Source of the DNA: a bacterium
Lineage (GTDB): Bacteria; Bacillota; Clostridia; Oscillospirales; Oscillospiraceae
Direction of reading: 5' to 3'
Assembly (NCBI GenBank): GCA_029009095.1
Contig: JAQXJT010000047.1
Location: 1-33,489, forward strand
DNA length: 33,489 nt
Below are positions 25,652 to 33,489 of the stretch, in pieces (within the stretch, counting starts at the first letter, position 1; each line of letters starts with the position of its first letter). The notes beneath the pieces are model-generated. The model ran no database searches and was not told where the DNA came from. It saw only the letters and a program-made list of their open reading frames with translations. The position numbers and the translations under genes are program-made.

Positions 25652-28600
25652 GGGGTATCCGTCCTTTCTTCGGTGTCCTTCCAGGCGGCCACGAAGCCCC
25701 TGGCCATATCCAGTACCTTGTCGCCGGAGCGCAGGCGGAAGTTGAGACAGGGCTTTTTGCCCGCCTCCACTTTGACCCGGCCCTTCATTTCCTTCCTGTC
25801 GCACAGCAGAGCGATCCGCTCCGCGGTGAAATCCCGCAGCTCGAAGCGCAGCAGCCCGCTCTTCTGGGAGATGTCCGTGATGCCCGCCTCCCCGGCCTCG
25901 CCCCGGAGCAGCGCCACCCGGATCAGGGCGCTGACGCTCTCCGGCGGGTCGCCGAAGCGGTCGATCAGCTCGTCGAGCATATCGTCGGCGTCCGTCTGGC
26001 TGCGGATCAGGGCGATGCGCCGGTAGAGATCCATCCGCTGCTCGGCGGAGGAGACGTACGCCTCGGGTATGTTGGCGGAGATGGACAGATCGGCCGAGCA
26101 CTCGGTCCGCACCTCCGTCTTTTCGCCCTTCTCCTCCTGCACGGCCTCCTCCAGCATCTTCAGATAGAGGTCGTAGCCCACATTCATCATGTGTCCGGAC
26201 TGCTCCGCGCCCAGCAGATTGCCCGCGCCCCGGATCTCCAGATCCCGCATGGCGATCTGGAAGCCGGCGTTGAACTCCGCGAACTCCCGGATGGCCGAGA
26301 GGCGCTTTTCCGCGATCTCCGTGAGCACCTTGTCCTTTTTATAGGTCAGGTAGGCGGAGGCCCGGCGGCTGGAACGGCCCACCCGCCCGCGGAGCTGGTG
26401 GAGCTGCGAGAGTCCCAGCCGGTCGGCGTCCTCGATGATGAGGGTGTTCACATTGGGGATGTCGATGCCCGTCTCGATGATGGTGGTGCACACCAGGATC
26501 TGGATGCGCCCCTCCACCATGTCGTCCATAACGGAGCCAAGCTGCTCCTCGCTCATCTTCCCGTGGGCCACGCCCACCGCCGCGCCCTCCAGCATCCCGC
26601 TGATGCGCAGCGCCGTCTGCTCGATGTTCTCCACCCGGTTGTGGAGGTAGTAGACCTGGCCGCCCCGGCTCAGCTCCCGGCGCATGGCCTCGATGAGCGT
26701 GGGCCAGTGGTGCTCCAGCACATAGGTACGCACCCCCTGCCGCCCCAGGGGCGGTTCCTCCAGAGAGGAGAGGCTGCGTATGCCCGAGAGGGCCATGTTC
26801 AGCGTCCGGGGAATGGGGGTGGCCGAGAGGGTCAGCACATCCACGCCCTTCGTAAGCTCCTTGAGCTTTTCCTTGTGCACCACGCCAAAGCGCTGCTCCT
26901 CGTCCACGATGACCAGACCCAGATCCTTGAAGTGCACATCTTTGGAGAGCAGGCGGTGGGTGCCGATGAGCAGGTCGGTTTTGCCGCTGCGTACGTCCTC
27001 CAGGGCGTGCTTCACCTGGTTGGGGGAGCGGAAGCGGGAGAGCACGTCCACGGTCACCGGGTAGCCGAAAAAGCGCTGGGTGGCCGTCTGGTAGTGCTGC
27101 CGGGCCAGCACGGTGGTAGGACAGAGCAGCACCGCCTGCTTGTTGTCCATAAAGCACTTCATCACCGCCCGCAGGGCCACCTCGGTCTTGCCGTAGCCCA
27201 CATCCCCGCAGAGCAGCCTGTCCATGGGCGTCTCGCTCTCCATGTCCGCCTTGATCTCCCGGATGGCCCGGAGCTGATCGTCCGTCTCCTGATAGCCGAA
27301 GCTGTCCTCAAACTCCCGCTGCCAGGGGGTGTCGGTGGAAAAGGCGTGGCCTTTGGTGTGCTGGCGCTGGGCGTAGAGCTGCAACAGCTGGGAGGCCAGC
27401 TCCCTGACGGCGGCCCGGGTGCGCTGCTTGGTGCGCTGCCACTCGCCGCCCCCCATTTTCGAGAGCCGGACGCCGCCCTCCTCCCCGCCGCCGATGTACT
27501 TGCTCACCAGATCCAGCTGGGTGGCGGGCACATAGAGGGCGTCGGTGCCGGCGTAGTTGATCTTGATATAGTCCTTTTCGGCCCCGTCCACGCGGAGCCG
27601 GAAGATGCCCGCGAAGCGGCCGATGCCGTGGTATTCGTGCACCACCAGATCCCCTACGGAGAGGTCGGCGCAGCTTCCCAGCCGTTCCCGGTTGGACACG
27701 GCCTTTTTCTTCTTCCTGCTCCGTGCCGAGACCGCGGCCATCTGGGTGTCCGTGAGGATGGCCAGCCCCGCCTCGGGGAAGTCCAGCCCCGCGCTCAACG
27801 AGCCTTCCGCCACCGTGCACCGGCCCGGCGGGGGCAGCTCACCCCCGGGGAAGCCCCGGAGACAGTTCACGCCCCGCTGGGCGAACATCCCCGCGAGCAC
27901 CTCCATCCGGTGCTTGTCCGAGGAGAGGAGCACCACCCGGTAGCGGAGGGAGAGATAGTGCTGCACGTCCTCTGCCGCCGTCTCCACGCTGCCCGCGTAG
28001 GAGGGGAGCTGGCGCGCGTCGCAGTTGAGGAGCGATTTGGGCGGCAGGGCGTAGCGTCCCGCCGCAAAGGCGTCGCCCAATATCACCCCGAAGGCGTTGA
28101 GACGGCGGCACAGCTCCGCCCAGGGCAGGGCGTAGTCCGTGGCGGTCATCACCGGGAGGCCGGAGGCGGAGAGGAGCTTGCAGTCGGAGGTGAGCTGCCC
28201 CAGCAGCTCGTCGCCCCGCTCCCCGCAGCGGCCGGGAGAGTCTATCAGGATGATCGCGTCGGCGGGCAGATAGTCCACCGCCGTGGCGTAATCCGGGAAA
28301 AGGAAGGGGAGGTAGCGGTCAGCCCAGGGGAGGGAGAGACCCTGCTCGATGCGCTCGGCGTCCTCCCGCAGAGCGCGGCTCTGCTGCTCGCCCACCTCCT
28401 TGCGCCGGGAGACATGGGAGGCGAACTGCCGCAGCTCCCGGGCCAGGGCCGCCGGCTCCCGGGGAGACAGGCCCGGCAGGGCCTCCGCCGCCGGCAAGAC
28501 CCGGAATTCCTCCACGGTCTCCGTGCGCCGCTGGGTGTCGGTGTCGAAGAGGCCCATGGAGTCCACCTCGTCGCCCCAGTATTCCACCCGCAGCGGCCGC

Positions 28601-29160
28601 TCCGCACCGGGGGAGAAGATGTCCACGATGTCTCCGCGCCGGGCGTACTGCCCGCTGCCCTCCACCAGATCGCAGCGGCGGTAGCCGCAGCGGAGCAGCT
28701 CCTGCTCCAGCGTGTCGATGGGCGGGCCGTCCGTGTTGATCGTAAAAGCCGCTCCGGCGAGGATCTCCGGGGGCAGCGTGCGCTGCTGCAGGGCCTGGGC
28801 GGTGGTGACCAGCAGCGGCGCCGCTCCCTGCAGCAGCCTGTCCAGCACCCGCAGCCGGCCCTGTTCTCCCTGCCGGGACACCACATCCGCCTGGCGGAGC
28901 GTCAGATCCCGGGAGAGGAGACGATGGGACTCCTCTCCGCAGAGGGCGCGGAGATCCCCCGCGAAGCGCCCGGCGCTGCCCTCGTCCGGGCAGACCACCA
29001 CCAAAGGCCGCCCCAGCTTTCGGTGCAGGGCGGCTGCGATGGCGGCGCGGAGCGCGCCGTTGGTGCCTGTGATCAGCGCAGGCAAAAGGCCCTCCTCGAT
29101 CCTCTGGGGGAGGGTGGAAAGGGAGGGTGTGGACAATATGGCGTTCAGGATCGCTTCCAT
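25648..29160 (-). CDS. mfd: Transcription-repair coupling factor Mfd
   Basis: Protein of 1170 residues from the ATG at 29160, which gives the usual Mfd N-terminus; an in-frame ATG at 29241 would add 27 unlikely residues. UvrB-like N-domain (1-about 330), CarD-like RNA-polymerase-interacting domain (about 499-553; VGDLVVHEYHGIGRFAG), then RecG-type translocase: GDVGYGKTE (652-660), VDEEQRFG (752-759), later HGKMSEEQL and RGRVGRS, and the C-terminal TRCF domain. It releases stalled RNA polymerase and recruits UvrA. No ribosome site is evident within 12 nt of the ATG. Confidence 0.95.
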   Translation of the reverse strand: MEAILNAILSTPSLSTLPQRIEEGLLPALITGTNGALRAAIAAALHRKLGRPLVVVCPDEGSAGRFAGDLRALCGEESHRLLSRDLTLRQADVVSRQGEQGRLRVLDRLLQGAAPLLVTTAQALQQRTLPPEILAGAAFTINTDGPPIDTLEQELLRCGYRRCDLVEGSGQYARRGDIVDIFSPGAERPLRVEYWGDEVDSMGLFDTDTQRRTETVEEFRVLPAAEALPGLSPREPAALARELRQFASHVSRRKEVGEQQSRALREDAERIEQGLSLPWADRYLPFLFPDYATAVDYLPADAIILIDSPGRCGERGDELLGQLTSDCKLLSASGLPVMTATDYALPWAELCRRLNAFGVILGDAFAAGRYALPPKSLLNCDARQLPSYAGSVETAAEDVQHYLSLRYRVVLLSSDKHRMEVLAGMFAQRGVNCLRGFPGGELPPPGRCTVAEGSLSAGLDFPEAGLAILTDTQMAAVSARSRKKKKAVSNRERLGSCADLSVGDLVVHEYHGIGRFAGIFRLRVDGAEKDYIKINYAGTDALYVPATQLDLVSKYIGGGEEGGVRLSKMGGGEWQRTKQRTRAAVRELASQLLQLYAQRQHTKGHAFSTDTPWQREFEDSFGYQETDDQLRAIREIKADMESETPMDRLLCGDVGYGKTEVALRAVMKCFMDNKQAVLLCPTTVLARQHYQTATQRFFGYPVTVDVLSRFRSPNQVKHALEDVRSGKTDLLIGTHRLLSKDVHFKDLGLVIVDEEQRFGVVHKEKLKELTKGVDVLTLSATPIPRTLNMALSGIRSLSSLEEPPLGRQGVRTYVLEHHWPTLIEAMRRELSRGGQVYYLHNRVENIEQTALRISGMLEGAAVGVAHGKMSEEQLGSVMDDMVEGRIQILVCTTIIETGIDIPNVNTLIIEDADRLGLSQLHQLRGRVGRSSRRASAYLTYKKDKVLTEIAEKRLSAIREFAEFNAGFQIAMRDLEIRGAGNLLGAEQSGHMMNVGYDLYLKMLEEAVQEEKGEKTEVRTECSADLSISANIPEAYVSSAEQRMDLYRRIALIRSQTDADDMLDELIDRFGDPPESVSALIRVALLRGEAGEAGITDISQKSGLLRFELRDFTAERIALLCDRKEMKGRVKVEAGKKPCLNFRLRSGDKVLDMARGFVAAWKDTEERTDTP

Positions 29161-29167
29161 AGGCAGA

Positions 29168-29196
29168 AGAATACACCTTTTCGCCGGGAAAAACAA
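29168..29196 (-). promoter_or_regulatory. mfd promoter candidate giving a near-leaderless mRNA
   Basis: On the minus strand, TTGTTT (29191-29196), 17 bp spacer, TATTCT (29168-29173). Transcription would start at about 29161, immediately before the mfd ATG at 29160. The pattern fits the missing ribosome site, but both elements are partial matches. Confidence 0.35.
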
Positions 29197-29233
29197 GAGA
29201 AATCCGGCGGGATCTGTGACGGGGATCCCACCG

Positions 29234-29255
29234 GGATACATATTATATTGTATCC
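29234..29255. promoter_or_regulatory. Inverted repeat at the end of gerAB
   Basis: GGATACA (29234-29240) and TGTATCC (29249-29255) flank eight AT base pairs. It overlaps the gerAB stop codon and lies about 75 bp upstream of mfd, so it may be an operator or part of an unusual promoter for mfd (the spacer contains TATAAT on the minus strand). Confidence 0.4.
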
Positions 29256-30346
29256 TATATAGTTTTTCTGATCTTGCCCACGGCCCACACGGCGGGGAGA
29301 ACTCCGAAAAGCAGCACGGCGTTGCCCAGCGGCACCACCCACTCGGAGAGGCGGATCAGGGAGAAGGAGTCCGGGGCGCAGAGAAAGGCCGACAGAAGGG
29401 AGAGCAGCAGCCCGGCCGCCACCCGAACCTCCCGCCGGGGGGCACGGCCGCCCAGACACACCCGCAGATTGTTCTCCGTGATGTGGAGCAGCAGCGCGTA
29501 GAGGAGGAAGTCTGTGGTCACCCACTGGGCGATGAGCAGCGGCTCCAGCCGCTCCAGCAGCCGCAGCGGCTGGATGTTCCGCAGCAGCACGAAGAAGGGG
29601 TAGTACATCCTCGATGTGAGCGCCGCGCCGAAGATGCCCACCGTGGACACGCACAGGAGCGTCATCAGCGCCACCGTGGCCAGCAGCGTCCACACCCAGT
29701 TCCGGAGTTTCCCCTCCTGAGCCTGTCCGGCCGCAAAGCCGCTGAGGGCCGCCAGCGCCACCGTGTCCACAGCGGGGAAGACCCCCCGCAAAATGGGGAG
29801 GGCCTCCTCCCGGGGGGAGACGGGCAGCAGGGAGGCGTAGTCCACCTGGAACAGCACCGACGGGAAGACCAGCACGAAGAGGAGGAAGAGCACCGGGGCG
29901 GTCACCTCGGCGAAGCGGCCCAGGATCTTCAGCCGCCCCAGCCCCGCCATGAGCCCCAGCGCCCCCATTACCAGCAAAAAGCCCTCGCTGGAGCTGCTGG
30001 GGTAGACCGTGGCGATAAAGCGGTCGGCCCCCGCCCGGAGCACGAAGCCCGCGTAGAAGAGGATCCAGAGCGTGGAGAGGAGCAGCGCCGCCCGGCCGGG
30101 CCATGTTCCCAGGGCGCGGAGATACTGCTCCCCCAGTCCCTCGCCCGCCGTGCGCCTCCGCAGCAGCGAGCGCAGCAGCCAGAGCATCCCCAGCAGCGGG
30201 AAAAACGAGAGCAGCCCCGAGATCCACGCCCCCCGTCCCCCCGCGCGCACCATGGCCAGCGGCGTCTGGCGCACCAACGGGGAGAGCAGGGCGCACCAGC
30301 TCAGCAGCCGCAGCTGCCGGGCGGAGAGAATTTCTTCCTTCTTCAT
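29255..30346 (-). CDS. Spore germinant receptor permease subunit (GerAB/GerKB type)
   Basis: Protein of 363 residues. About ten hydrophobic segments (for example LLSWCALLSPLV, GAWISGLLSFFPLLGMLWLL, AALLLSTLWILFYAGFVL) fit the GerAB branch of the APC-type permeases, which bind or transport germinant in the spore inner membrane. The start at 30346 overlaps the stop of the upstream GerAC-like gene by one base (TGATG). It is the last gene of the operon and stops 94 bp before mfd. Residues that fix ligand specificity cannot be judged from one sequence. Confidence 0.88.
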   Translation of the reverse strand: MKKEEILSARQLRLLSWCALLSPLVRQTPLAMVRAGGRGAWISGLLSFFPLLGMLWLLRSLLRRRTAGEGLGEQYLRALGTWPGRAALLLSTLWILFYAGFVLRAGADRFIATVYPSSSSEGFLLVMGALGLMAGLGRLKILGRFAEVTAPVLFLLFVLVFPSVLFQVDYASLLPVSPREEALPILRGVFPAVDTVALAALSGFAAGQAQEGKLRNWVWTLLATVALMTLLCVSTVGIFGAALTSRMYYPFFVLLRNIQPLRLLERLEPLLIAQWVTTDFLLYALLLHITENNLRVCLGGRAPRREVRVAAGLLLSLLSAFLCAPDSFSLIRLSEWVVPLGNAVLLFGVLPAVWAVGKIRKTI

Positions 30347-31491
30347 CACATTTCCCCTCCGTGGAGATTTTCCGCCGCGCTCAGATCGTAGCTCCGCTCC
30401 ACCTTCGCGTCCACCCCCAGAAAAAACTTCACGTCCTCCGGGAAGGAGAGGAGGGCGGCGCGGCCCGCGTCCAGCCGGGTGAACTGCTCCTCCAGCGAGA
30501 AGATGTCCGCGCCGTTGGCCTTCACCACCTCCAGCGCCCCGCGGACCCTGGCCGCGAGCCAGTCCGAAAAGGCTTTGTCCAGCGTGTCCAGCAGCTCCCC
30601 CGGCTCCAGCTGGGAGTCGATCTCCATGATCCCCGCCCGGCAGCGGAGGAAGATGTGATCCTCCGCCGCGCCGCCGGGGGAGAATTCGGCCCGGTTTTCG
30701 GCCCGGCACTCGGTGAGCTCCACGGTGGCGTGGCCCCCCTGCCCGTCGGAAAGCTCTACCCGGCCTGTCCCCGCCCTGTTCAGCAGCAGGCAAAGCCCAC
30801 GGGCGGCGTCCTCCCCGGTAAAGGCCGTGAGCGCCCCGTCCTGCAGCAGGGCGAAGCCGCTCTCCAGGGCGGTCTTGCCCTCGGGGGAGGTGGGCACATG
30901 CCCGCCCACCTCTACGCTGCGCACGCTGCTGCAAAGGGCGCAGTCGTCCTCAGCCAGGCGCTTGGCCACATCCGCCAGCGTGTAGCAGACCGTGAAGCCC
31001 CGCCGGGCGGCGTCCCGCTGGAGGGAGTGGAGCACGGAGGTGATCTCGTGCTTATCCCCGCTTCCGGCGACGAGGGAGGCGGCGTCGCCGCCCTCCACGA
31101 GGAAAATGGGCACATCCAGCCGGGTCTGGGGGATCCGCTCAAACCAGTCCATCAGCTCGTCCAGTCCCTCCCTCGCCGCCTGTTCCCCCACCACCACATA
31201 GCGGATATGGGCGAAGAAGAGATCCTCCCAGTCGCTGTAGTCCTGCACCATCTCCAGCGCCTCGGTGATGCTGCTGCCGCTGCCCTGCAAAATGACCGTG
31301 GGCAGCTCGTCCGTGCCCCGGCCCGAGGATACCGACAGCCGCACCTTTCCGTCCACCCGGTCGTAGCCCAGCGTCTGGACGGGCAGCAGGTCGGCCACGT
31401 CCCGGAAGTTGGAGTAGATGCTGCCGCTGCTGCCGCAGCCGGTGAGCAGGAAGAGGGATACTATATATGGTAAGAACCGCCGCTTTTTCAT
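30346..31491 (-). CDS. Spore germinant receptor lipoprotein (GerAC/GerKC type)
   Basis: Protein of 381 residues starting at 31491, with lipobox LTGC (Cys19). The mature part follows the Ger(x)C family: FRDVADLLPVQTLGYDR near 25-42, then GSGSSITEALEMVQDYSDWEDLFFAHIRYVVVGEQ as the conserved domain I region near 75-110 (given here as positions only, key residues being the H-I-R and VVVGE), and a C-terminal Ger domain ending near EEQFTRLDAGRAALL. The lipid anchor places it on the outer face of the spore inner membrane. It overlaps both neighbours (ATGA with GerAA, TGATG with GerAB). Confidence 0.87.
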   Translation of the reverse strand: MKKRRFLPYIVSLFLLTGCGSSGSIYSNFRDVADLLPVQTLGYDRVDGKVRLSVSSGRGTDELPTVILQGSGSSITEALEMVQDYSDWEDLFFAHIRYVVVGEQAAREGLDELMDWFERIPQTRLDVPIFLVEGGDAASLVAGSGDKHEITSVLHSLQRDAARRGFTVCYTLADVAKRLAEDDCALCSSVRSVEVGGHVPTSPEGKTALESGFALLQDGALTAFTGEDAARGLCLLLNRAGTGRVELSDGQGGHATVELTECRAENRAEFSPGGAAEDHIFLRCRAGIMEIDSQLEPGELLDTLDKAFSDWLAARVRGALEVVKANGADIFSLEEQFTRLDAGRAALLSFPEDVKFFLGVDAKVERSYDLSAAENLHGGEM

Positions 31492-33005
31492 GCCTGCCTC
31501 CTTTGTTCCTCCCCGCACAGGGCGGGGGAGCGGTGGGCGTTCATGGAGATGGGGAAGTGGAGCAGCCCCCGCAGCAGGCCGTGACGCTCCCCGTCGGTGA
31601 GGGGGTAGAGATAGCTGACCCCCACGCACTCCATGCCGCACAGCCGCCACAACAGCACCGTCACCCCCGCCATAAACCCGAACATCCCCATGGCCACCGC
31701 GCAGAGCACCAGCAGAAAGCGCCAGAGCCGGATGGCGGAGCCCAACTGCTGGTTGGGCAGGGTATAGCCCGCGATGCCCGAGAGGGCCACCACGATCACG
31801 GCGATGGGGGAGATCACCCGGGCCTCCACCGCCGACTGGCCCACGATCAGCGTGCCGATGATGGACACGGTGGTGCCCGCCGCCTCCGGCAGGCGCAGTC
31901 CCGCTTCCTGCAGCAGCTCAAAGGCTGCCAGCATCCCCAGCAGCTCCGCCGCCGTGGAGAAGGGCACGAACTGTTTGGCGGCGATGATGCTCTGCAAAAG
32001 CTCCACGGGGATCATCTCCGGGTGGTACATGGCTACCGCCGCGTAGAGGGCCGGGGCGAGCAGCGAGAGGAGCAGGGCGGCGTAGCGGAGCAGCAGCAGC
32101 GCCGAAGAGACCAGCGCGTGCTGGGCCCTGTCCTCCGCCACCCGCAGCAGCTCCGGCAGGGAGCAGGGGGCGCAGAGACCCAGAGGCAGCCCGTCGCAGA
32201 GGATGCCCACCCGGCCCTGCAGGAGAAAGCGGCTGAAACGGTCGGGCCGCTCGGTGCAGAGGAACTGGGGAAAAGCCCCCCGCACCGCCGGTGCCAGATA
32301 GGATTCCAGATCCCCGATGGCCGTGACGCCGTCGATGCAGAGCGTCTCGAGCTGTCCGGCCAGGGCCTCCACCGTCTCCTCCCTGGCAATGCCGTCGAGA
32401 TAGAGCAGCCCCACCCTCGTCCTGCTCCGCCGCCCCACGGTGAACTCCCGGATCTTCATCTCGCTGCTCCGCAGCCGCTGGCGCACCAGGGCGGTGTTCA
32501 CCCGGTAAGTCTCCGTAAAGGAATCCCGGGGGCCCAGCACCGCGCGCTCCAGCTTGGGATCCTGCACGCCCCGCTTCACCTGGCCGTTCACATCGAAGCT
32601 CAACGCCCCCTTCCCGCAGAGCAGGGCGCAGCGCCCCTGCAGGAGGTCCTGCCCCAGTTGGGCGGCGTCCGTCCTGTACTGGGGGGCCACCGCCCAGATC
32701 CCGCCCTGCGAGAGCCGCAGCATCAGCTGCGCCGCGTCCGCGCTGTCCATCGGCAGTTGGCGGAGGGGGCGGAGGACGTCCCGGGCGATCTGCTCCCCGG
32801 AGGCCAGTCCCTCCACCCAGCAGAGGGCCAGGGGGATGCCGCCATGGCGGACGCTCTGGCAGGAAAAGTCGGCGCAGCCGGAGAAATCGCGCCGGAGCTG
32901 CGAGAGCAGCGCGGGGGCCGCGGGGGGCGAAACGGGCTCATCCGCGGAAAAAATATCAGCGATCCCCAAAAAAGTTTTCCAAAGTCTTTTCATGATAAAA
33001 GCCAT
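31488..33005 (-). CDS. Spore germinant receptor subunit A (GerAA/GerKA type)
   Basis: Protein of 505 residues from the ATG at 33005, five nt after GAGGGG; an ATG four codons later is also possible. A soluble N-domain (about 1-270) includes SEMKIREFTVGRRSRTRV near 190, a hallmark of the GerA family, and the C-terminal half has four to five membrane segments (from about 285). The conserved stretch PFSTAAELLGMLAAFELLQE near 370 is also diagnostic. GerA subunits form the germinant-gated channel core. Gene order A-C-B matches Bacillus gerK rather than gerA. A 12-bp palindrome lies just upstream of the start. Confidence 0.9.
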   Translation of the reverse strand: MAFIMKRLWKTFLGIADIFSADEPVSPPAAPALLSQLRRDFSGCADFSCQSVRHGGIPLALCWVEGLASGEQIARDVLRPLRQLPMDSADAAQLMLRLSQGGIWAVAPQYRTDAAQLGQDLLQGRCALLCGKGALSFDVNGQVKRGVQDPKLERAVLGPRDSFTETYRVNTALVRQRLRSSEMKIREFTVGRRSRTRVGLLYLDGIAREETVEALAGQLETLCIDGVTAIGDLESYLAPAVRGAFPQFLCTERPDRFSRFLLQGRVGILCDGLPLGLCAPCSLPELLRVAEDRAQHALVSSALLLLRYAALLLSLLAPALYAAVAMYHPEMIPVELLQSIIAAKQFVPFSTAAELLGMLAAFELLQEAGLRLPEAAGTTVSIIGTLIVGQSAVEARVISPIAVIVVALSGIAGYTLPNQQLGSAIRLWRFLLVLCAVAMGMFGFMAGVTVLLWRLCGMECVGVSYLYPLTDGERHGLLRGLLHFPISMNAHRSPALCGEEQRRQA

Positions 33006-33016
33006 ATTCCCCTCGA

Positions 33017-33028
33017 TCCGATATCGGA
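33017..33028. promoter_or_regulatory. 12-bp palindrome upstream of gerAA-like gene
   Basis: TCCGATATCGGA is perfectly palindromic and lies 12-23 bp upstream of the gerAA start, next to the ribosome site. It may be an operator or an mRNA hairpin. I could not identify a convincing sigma-G promoter (consensus GYATR and CATAMTA) in 33029-33124. Confidence 0.4.
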
Positions 33029-33124
33029 AAAGTACGCAACAAGCGCATATATTGGGGATTATTCCCCGTGCGCCCCACAATATTTAGACTGCAAAAAATC
33101 TTTTGAAAAAATCGAAAAAAAGGG

Positions 33125-33153
33125 TTGACATTTTCGATCCTGGATGTTATATT
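33125..33153 (+). promoter_or_regulatory. rRNA operon promoter
   Basis: Perfect TTGACA (33125-33130), 17 bp spacer, TATATT (33148-33153), giving a start near 33160 and a leader of about 210 nt before 16S. Preceding A/T tracts (33090-33120) look like an UP element. Confidence 0.8.
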
Positions 33154-33159
33154 AACAAA

Positions 33160-33368
33160 GCTCTCACGGAGCGGCGCTGAAAACGCCGGGCCGGAGCGCA
33201 AGAGAGTGTACCTTGTAAATTGAACAATGTAAGATTTAGCTTATGCAAATAAGCACCAGAGAAGGGTTCTTTGAGTTCTGAAAAGGAACTCAATCAAAAA
33301 TTCTTTTGAGAGCTGGAAAGCAATCTAAAGATTGATATTAAGCCCGGAAGACCGGGTTTATTATACGA
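33160..33368 (+). other. Structured rRNA leader
   Basis: Contains AAATTGAACAATG at about 33217 and GGTTCTTTGAG at about 33265, similar to the boxA-type antitermination and processing signals of Firmicutes rRNA. Three hairpins: TTGAGTTC/GAACTCAA (33271-33278 and 33286-33293), CAATCT/AGATTG (33321-33326 and 33329-33334) and AAGCCCGG/CCGGGTTT (33340-33347 and 33352-33359, one G-T pair). No protein-coding gene is supported here. Confidence 0.65.

Positions 33369-33489
<121 letters not shown>

Noticed and set aside
29221-29255. TATAAT in the mfd upstream region as a strong promoter
   Set aside because: No acceptable -35 occurs 16-18 bp upstream, so it was not listed as a promoter on its own.
26191-29262. 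1000-codon plus-strand open frame opposite mfd
   Set aside because: Shadow of mfd caused by GC-rich codon bias; no motif or start signal.

Overview
The window looks like the replication-origin neighbourhood of a GC-rich, spore-forming member of the Firmicutes (Clostridia), most likely Oscillospiraceae-like. That placement is an inference. It rests on the dnaA-dnaN-recF-remB-gyrB-gyrA order, soj/spo0J-type parA-parB, a tricistronic spore germinant receptor operon, Gram-positive lipoproteins with LxAC lipoboxes, type II thymidine kinase and a Firmicutes-style rRNA leader. Apart from one AT-rich gene near 24 kb, coding sequence is strongly GC-rich with G/C-ending codons.

Layout. (1) 1-3086, plus strand: a parS-like site, parA, parB, serS. 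(2) 3100-8610: a secreted SPOR-SH3 protein, then a nucleotide/nucleoside salvage group: surface 5'-nucleotidase lipoprotein (minus), divergent thymidine kinase, purine nucleoside phosphorylase and a BMP-type nucleoside-binding lipoprotein. (3) 8647-21200, minus strand: a TerB-like/AAA+ ATPase, asnS, rnhA, a small SHOCT protein, gyrA, gyrB, a 65-residue ORF, remB, recF, dnaN, the oriC spacer and dnaA. (4) 21427-24350: a degenerate PsuG-like protein, a membrane-anchored HtrA protease, a structured intergenic patch and an AT-rich small membrane or exported protein. (5) 24500-33005, minus strand: a PpiC foldase lipoprotein, mfd, and gerAB/gerAC/gerAA-like receptor genes. (6) From 33125, plus strand: the rRNA promoter, leader and 5' end of 16S rRNA.

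The genes from dnaN to rnhA are tightly packed, often with ATGA overlaps, and behave as one replication/topology operon. The dnaA-dnaN spacer (19656-19886) holds a cluster of DnaA-box-like 9-mers beside an AT-rich run of TAG/TAA trinucleotides, so it is the best oriC candidate. If so, forks leave from about 19.8 kb: the dnaN-gyrA block and the rRNA operon are co-oriented with replication, whereas parA-serS and mfd/ger are head-on.

The most notable anomalies are an in-frame amber codon in the gyrA C-terminal beta-propeller, within a GC-rich patch where several conserved residues also look wrong; the oriC architecture; a degenerate PsuG-like protein beside dnaA; the AT-rich foreign-looking gene flanked by palindromes; and terminators sharing one core stem. 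I found no CRISPR array, insertion sequence, prophage, toxin-antitoxin pair or tRNA. I see no clearly novel multi-gene system; the candidates for novelty are single proteins and small DNA structures.
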